Below are positions 59,350 to 64,000 of a DNA stretch of 64,000 bases, piece after piece (within the stretch, counting starts at the first letter, position 1; each line of letters begins with the position of its first letter). Both the position numbers and the translations under genes were made by a program. This DNA comes from Lindgomyces ingoldianus (lineage: Eukaryota; Ascomycota; Dothideomycetes; Pleosporales; Lindgomycetaceae), in NCBI RefSeq assembly GCF_010093535.1, contig NW_022985165.1, positions 2,112,769 through 2,176,768 on the forward strand. Reading direction: 5' to 3'. Under the pieces are notes generated by a model. It searched no databases. It was not told the origin of the DNA and saw only the letters and a list, made by a program, of their open reading frames with translations.

Positions 59350-62300
59350 AGTTATTTTTTTAAGATAGGTGCCTTATTGCCTAGCTAGTTTCTTTTAGAC
59401 AAGTCTAAAAGTACTTCTGTACTAACTACTGCGTATTCTATAAGTTCTTAGCTAGCTTTTAAGTGTTTTTACTAGTAAGCTATTTTATTTATTTTACTAA
59501 GAATTTATTTTTATTTTTTTAGTTATTAATAATTTATTTTACTTTATATTCTCTTTTTATTTCTTTTTATTTTTATATTAATAAGGGAATTTCTTTAAAC
59601 ACTTTTTTTAATTTTAAGATGTAAAACTATAAGTGTATTTTTATATGTAAGAAAAGCTTTAGCTTATAATTATTTTATTAAGTTTAAAGAACTTTATAAG
59701 GTTCTATCTTTCTTTCTGCTAGCTTCTTAAAGAGTTAGGGTATTTTAAGATTTTTAGTTTTAAGGTATACATAGTCTCTAAGACAAATTTCTAGTCTAGG
59801 TTGTTATGTTTTATTTGCATATTACTTTATTATCTTTTAACTAGATTTAGCTTTAACTACTAACTTTTAATATATATTTTATAAATTTAACAGGCAGTTA
59901 ATTAATTTTAGTAGATTTATAGGCTAACTTCCTTAAAGCGTGTAGTAGAGGTAGTAGCTAAAATTAGCTTTATATAGGGTTTCTTTTATTATAGCAGATT
60001 TTACTATGTTAATAGCAAGTTGTGCTATTAGAAGCTATTCTAACTAGTTATCTTAACTATATAACATATACTGTCTTAGGTATTATTCTACTTTAGTGTT
60101 TATTTATTTAGTTTGTTTATTTATTTATAAGTAATATGCTATAGATAGTTTATATGTTACGCTAAAATGCTTTATAGCTGCTTTCTAAAAGTTACTAGTA
60201 AATAGTTTATCTTTGTTAAAGATAATAATCTAGGGGCATCTATGTACTAAGACTATATTTTATTTAAGTTTATATATAAATTTTTTAGCTATTATAGTTT
60301 TCTTTAATAGCTAGGTGTGTAAGAACTTTATAGTCTTATTAAGCGCTATAGCTATTATGTTACACATTTGTTCTATACTAGGTTCCTTTAATAGAGAAAA
60401 GCTAGTTATAAAGTCTATAGTAATTATTATTTATAGTTACTTTTAAGCTTTAATTAGTTAAAAGTATTTATATATTTTATGCCTTTAAAAGTTGTTTTTA
60501 TTACATGCATTGCATTTTTCAAGTACCTTTATGCATAGTTACTTTATTTTAGGTATTAGTTAAAGTATAGCTGCCTTTAACTTCTTCTAGAGGGTGCTAA
60601 TTCCTAGATGTCTAAATATTAGAAATTTATAATATTTATAGATTAAGTTCTTTTATCTCTATTTAGTTATTATAAGCGCATAAAATTCTTTTATAAGCCT
60701 AGGTCTGTTATATACTAAACCTTTTTTTTATCTTTTTAAAGAGAATAAATTTCTTAGTTTCTTCTTCTTATTCTTTAAAATAGTTAGGTCTCTAGCTAAA
60801 AGTGTTAGCCTATTAGTTTTAGGTTCTTAGAACGTGCTTAATTATGCAGTTAAACTAGGCAAGCTCTATTACTTATTATATGTGCATTAGAGATAGTTTC
60901 TTTATTATTAAAAACATAACTAAGTTTATATAGTTTATTATAATATTAAAACATTTTTTTATTTTATAAAGTTCTGTTGCCTAGACTTATATTATGTTTA
61001 ATATTACTTTTAGTTCTTTATTAGATATGCTGTAGTCTGCTTCTAATTCTAAAAACTTTACTAAATAGTATGCTACTAGATGCTATTTCCTGTCTTTCTA
61101 TTTCTAATAAAAGGCTGCGCTACTTGCTCTTAAAGATGAATCTATATAGATCTTTATGTCTAGCCTTAAGTTATATATTCTTAGTACTAGTTTAATAGTT
61201 ACAGCTTATTTTAATGCTTTAAAGGCGTTATTTATTTATAAAGTTTAGATACATTTTATAATTACTTTTTCCTTTATAGTAGTATTAGTTAGAGGTAAAG
61301 TAATTTTTAAGTAGTTTTTAATTATTTATCTAACATATCTAAATAGTTCTAGAAATCCCTTAACTTCTTTAACTATTATAGGCTCTAGCTACTCTAAGAC
61401 TTTCTATATTTTAGCTAAGTTAATTTTAATTTTATTACTATTAATTATATATTTTAAGTACTTTATTTTAGTAACATAGAACTTACATTTAGATAATTAG
61501 AGATAGAGTCTATATTCTTATAGTTTTTTTAAAACTTTCTGTACCTTTTATATATAGTCTTTAAGGCTATTTTTGTGTAGATAAGGACGTTATCTAGGTA
61601 TACTAGCGTAAAGACATTAAAGTAGAGATTTAGAGCTATGTTAATAATTCTTTAGAATGTTACTAGAGTGTTTATTAGTCTAAACAGCATTACTACCAGC
61701 TTATATAATCTTTATAATGTATAAAAGGCTGTTAGCTATTTATTTTCTTTTTTTATTTATATCTTATTAAACGTATCTTATATATTAAACTTTATAAAGT
61801 ACTTAGTTCTTTTTAGTTAGTTTATTATGTTTTATATAATTAAAAAAAATTAATTTTAAATTATGTTATTATTTAAAGTTTAATAGTTTTAATAGACTTT
61901 AATTTTTTCTCTTTTCTTTTTTTTAAAGACTACTGCTAAGGCTACTAGGCTATAGCTCTTTTAAATATAGCCTTATGCTAATATTTAGTTAACATATTCC
62001 TACAAGGCTTTCTTTTATATCTTTGTTAAAGGGCAGAGCCTGTAGGGCTTTAAATTAGAATCTTTTACTAGGTTTATAGCATAGTCCTATAGTTAGTGTA
62101 AAGGGGGTTCTTCTAGGTTCTTAGGTGTCTTAAACATGTCTCTGTAATCCTTATATTTAGTAGAGATAGCATGTTTTTTCTAAATCTTATAAATACTAGC
62201 CTATTTTATGTCTTTGTTAGCTTTAAGTTCTTTATAAAAAACTTTTTTTAGTTCTTTTTTTATTACTTTTATTACTCTAGCTTTTAGCTTTTAGTAAAAG

Positions 62301-63650
62301 AATTTCTAAAATTTTTACTTCTTTAAGTAGTAACTACTACCTTATTTTACTTATTTATAGATTATGCATAAGTTATTATAGCATACTAACTAGGTTATAT
62401 GTGCATAATTCTTAAGACCTTTAATAGTTATTATCTTTTAGTTAATAGAAAAATTATGTTTTTTAAGCTAGTTATATTTTAAAATAGTGTTGTACTTATC
62501 TTCTAGTAGAAGTATACTTATAGACTTTTAATTCTTAGTGTTTAAAGTTTCTAAAATTTTTTTATATTTTTAAGTTAATCTATTCTCTACTATACTCTAA
62601 TAAGAAGGCATTAGTAAAGGTTACCTTAAATAAGCTTTTTTAAATTTAGAATAAAATGCTTTACTAGTCTACCTAGGTTGCATCTATTACTGTAAAAGTG
62701 CATCTGCTGTTAATAAAGGCTAACTTAGTCTATTCTTTAAATGTAAAAGTTATAGTTAAACTTTACCTTAATTCTTAGCCTATAGCTACTAGCGCTTTTA
62801 TGTTATAAAATATTTTCTTTTATTATTTATAAAATATAAGTTAATGTTTTTTTATAAGTTAGTATATTTATTACTTTTTTTTATTTATAAAGTTAATGTT
62901 TTTAACGTAATAGTTAGCTACTTTACATTTATAGTCCTTTACTAAGTAGTAAGTTAGTATATAGTTCTCTTTACATGCAGCTTTTTATTAGAAATAATAA
63001 AATCTACAGCTATTCTAGGAGTTATAGTTAGGCTAATTTTTTAGCTTCTTTTAAATAGGTAGTGTTTAGTACATGTAGCAGTTTATTATTTTACATATTA
63101 AGGTAGTGCCTTTCTATAAGTCTCTATCTAGATGTCTTTTCTATGTAGGCTACTATCCTGCTTAGTGTTTATTATTCTAATGCTTTATACAATACTATTA
63201 TGTGCATTAGTACTAGAGGTATAAGTAATTGTCTAGCCTATGTAAGGTGTTAAGTAGACACTCTTAGGTCTACCTAAGGTATTCTTAAGTTTGTACTAGT
63301 TATACAGGGTGTTCTCTCTACTAGTAATTGTCTATGCTATCGGAAGTGCTGCTACAGAGAAGACACTGTTTATAGTTTTATTAAAGAACAAGGGCTTTTC
63401 TACTAACTACTAGCCCTAGAAGCAGGGTTTAGAGTTGCTTTAAGTTTAGCTTAGGGACTTTAAACATAGCTTCTTTACCTAGTCCTTTAAGTTTTTAGTT
63501 ATAGATTTTTATAAAGAACTACTATTATTCTTTTTTTTATAATATTATATTTTACTTTAGCTATTTATTATACTATGTTAAATGTTACATAGTTATTACT
63601 AATGTTTATTTAGTGTAGTAACACTATACATTCTCTAAAGTAATTATTAG
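59350..63650 (-). pseudogene. Gypsy A2 interior: decayed integrase, RNase H, RT, protease and gag (minus strand)
   Basis: The region is collinear with the reverse complement of A1. Integrase signature at about 60.12 kb reads KLSIAYYL then INKQTK, each departure from YHPQTDGQTE explained by C-to-T/G-to-A. The reverse-transcriptase box at 61600-61589 is YLDN in LVYLDNVLIY. The protease at about 62.73-62.69 kb reads LAFINSRCTFTVIDA, with (V/I)DSG turned to INSR. Gag sequence follows to about 63650, matching A1 down to about 45.4 kb. No long frame survives. Confidence 0.75.
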
Positions 63651-64000
63651 CAGAGCTTGCTCTGCTTATTATATTCGGGTTTGCAGAACGAAAAGTTGAG
63701 CAGAATCGCCTCTTTTGGACGCGCTAGTTAGTCAGAATTTCTTCAGATAAACCCCAGTAACGCTGTTTCTCTGTCACCTTATGTGTTTCTTAAATTCTTT
63801 TTTAAAAAAAATGTATAGCTAATGTAAGTGCACCTTTATGCTAATTTGCATGCAGTTTGCTCTAGCATGCGTTGTGTAAAACATGTTTAAATTATGGTTA
63901 GTTGCGTCTGTTCCACCTCTCTAGCCACATCGGTGTGTCGGGGATTGGCATCAGCCACATTGGTGTGTCGAGGATTGGCATCAGCCGCATCGGTGTGTCG
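63651..64000. other. Less mutated sequence of another origin, possibly the edge of a further element
   Basis: Similarity to A1 stops near 63650 at the palindrome AGCAGAGC TT GCTCTGCT, and base composition becomes ordinary. CAGAGCTTGC at 63651 resembles a hAT-type terminus, but the far end is outside the window. The segment ends in a 30-bp tandem repeat. No protein was recognised. Confidence 0.4.
63923..64000. repeat. 30-bp tandem repeat running off the window
   Basis: The unit AGCCACATCGGTGTGTCGGG plus GATTGGCATC starts at 63923, 63953 and 63983 (last copy cut by the window end), with single substitutions between units. Confidence 0.9.

Larger units (their letters stand above)
23430..63650 (-). 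mobile_element. Gypsy A2: outer minus-strand Ty3/gypsy element hosting the nested insertions
   Basis: The element is found in pieces: 3' LTR 23430-23880 plus 25741-25878; interior 25879-25959, 31629-32208 and 59350 to about 63650. Each break coincides with a younger element carrying its own target duplication, and after removing them the interior is collinear with the reverse complement of A1 (43279-56306). The reading order on the minus strand (protease about 62.7 kb, reverse transcriptase about 61.6 kb, integrase about 60.1 kb) is the Ty3/gypsy order. The 5' LTR and gag start are missing: similarity to A1 ends near 63650, where sequence of other origin begins. All frames are full of stops. 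It is the oldest reliably placed element. Confidence 0.8.

Noticed and set aside
22500..63600. Mitochondrial insertion or AT-rich organelle DNA
   Set aside because: No mitochondrial genes are readable. The content is retroelement domains with directional transitions, which fits RIP.
22500..63600. Centromere
   Set aside because: AT-rich nested retroelements fit regional centromeres of filamentous fungi, but nothing in the sequence distinguishes this from any other AT isochore.
1..64000. tRNA, rRNA or other structured RNA genes
   Set aside because: None seen on either strand by reading for B-box-like motifs and cloverleaf stems; a covariance-model search was not possible.

Overview
The window is nuclear DNA of a filamentous ascomycete (Pezizomycotina). 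The genes carry short spliceosomal introns of about 45-140 nt with GTRNGN donors, an internal CTRAC-like branch site and a YAG acceptor. The products (Nup2-type nucleoporin, cytochrome-type D-lactate dehydrogenase, a sterol-glucosyltransferase-like GT1, type I extradiol dioxygenase, Fot1/Pogo transposons) are typical of this group. A Eurotiomycete-like host is a guess; the genus cannot be fixed by eye. The sequence falls into two compartments that meet just after 22.2 kb.

Gene compartment (about 0.2-22.2 kb, balanced composition). In order it holds a broken GNAT acetyltransferase (+), a four-exon extradiol dioxygenase/VOC protein (-), a relic of an S1/P1 nuclease (-), a six-exon UDP-sugar:sterol-type glucosyltransferase with a C-terminal array of ubiquitin-interacting motifs (-), and about 2 kb without a supportable gene. 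Then come mitochondrial D-lactate dehydrogenase DLD1 (-, three exons), a serine-rich protein of unknown function (-), a cupin (+, three exons) and an intron-less NUP2-like nucleoporin with a RanBP1-type domain (+). The intact genes are ordinary single-copy housekeeping or metabolic genes. I see no operon-like or biosynthetic-cluster logic. Both relics lie at the left end, next to AT-rich sequence.

Repeat compartment (about 22.2-64 kb, extremely AT/TA-rich). No intact gene is visible. The whole stretch can be read as retrotransposons nested inside each other and decayed by C-to-T/G-to-A change, the pattern left by repeat-induced point mutation (RIP). Several levels are confirmed by matching long terminal repeats (LTRs) of equal length plus a target-site duplication (TSD). 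A minus-strand Ty3/gypsy element (A2, 3' LTR at 23430-25878) is the outer host. It is interrupted by a Fot1/Pogo transposon (23881-25738, TA), by gypsy-B copy 1 (25960-31623, AGGTG) and by a minus-strand copia-order element C (32209-59344, AACAT). Element C is itself interrupted by gypsy-B copy 2 (32467-38126, CTATA), a solo LTR (42780-43085), gypsy A1 (43279-56306, TTAGT) and a second Fot1-like transposon (56626-58488, TA). Gypsy A1 contains a Ty1/copia element E (48414-53800, CTAAT), which holds a 10-N assembly gap. The A2 interior resumes at 59350 and stops near 63650, where less mutated sequence of another origin begins.

The most interesting pattern is that in every LTR pair the end facing the outside of its element is nearly unmutated, while the same bases in the partner LTR, facing the inside, carry many C-to-T/G-to-A changes. 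This is a built-in matched control for the edge behaviour of RIP. All alignments were done by eye; no database search or computation was run.
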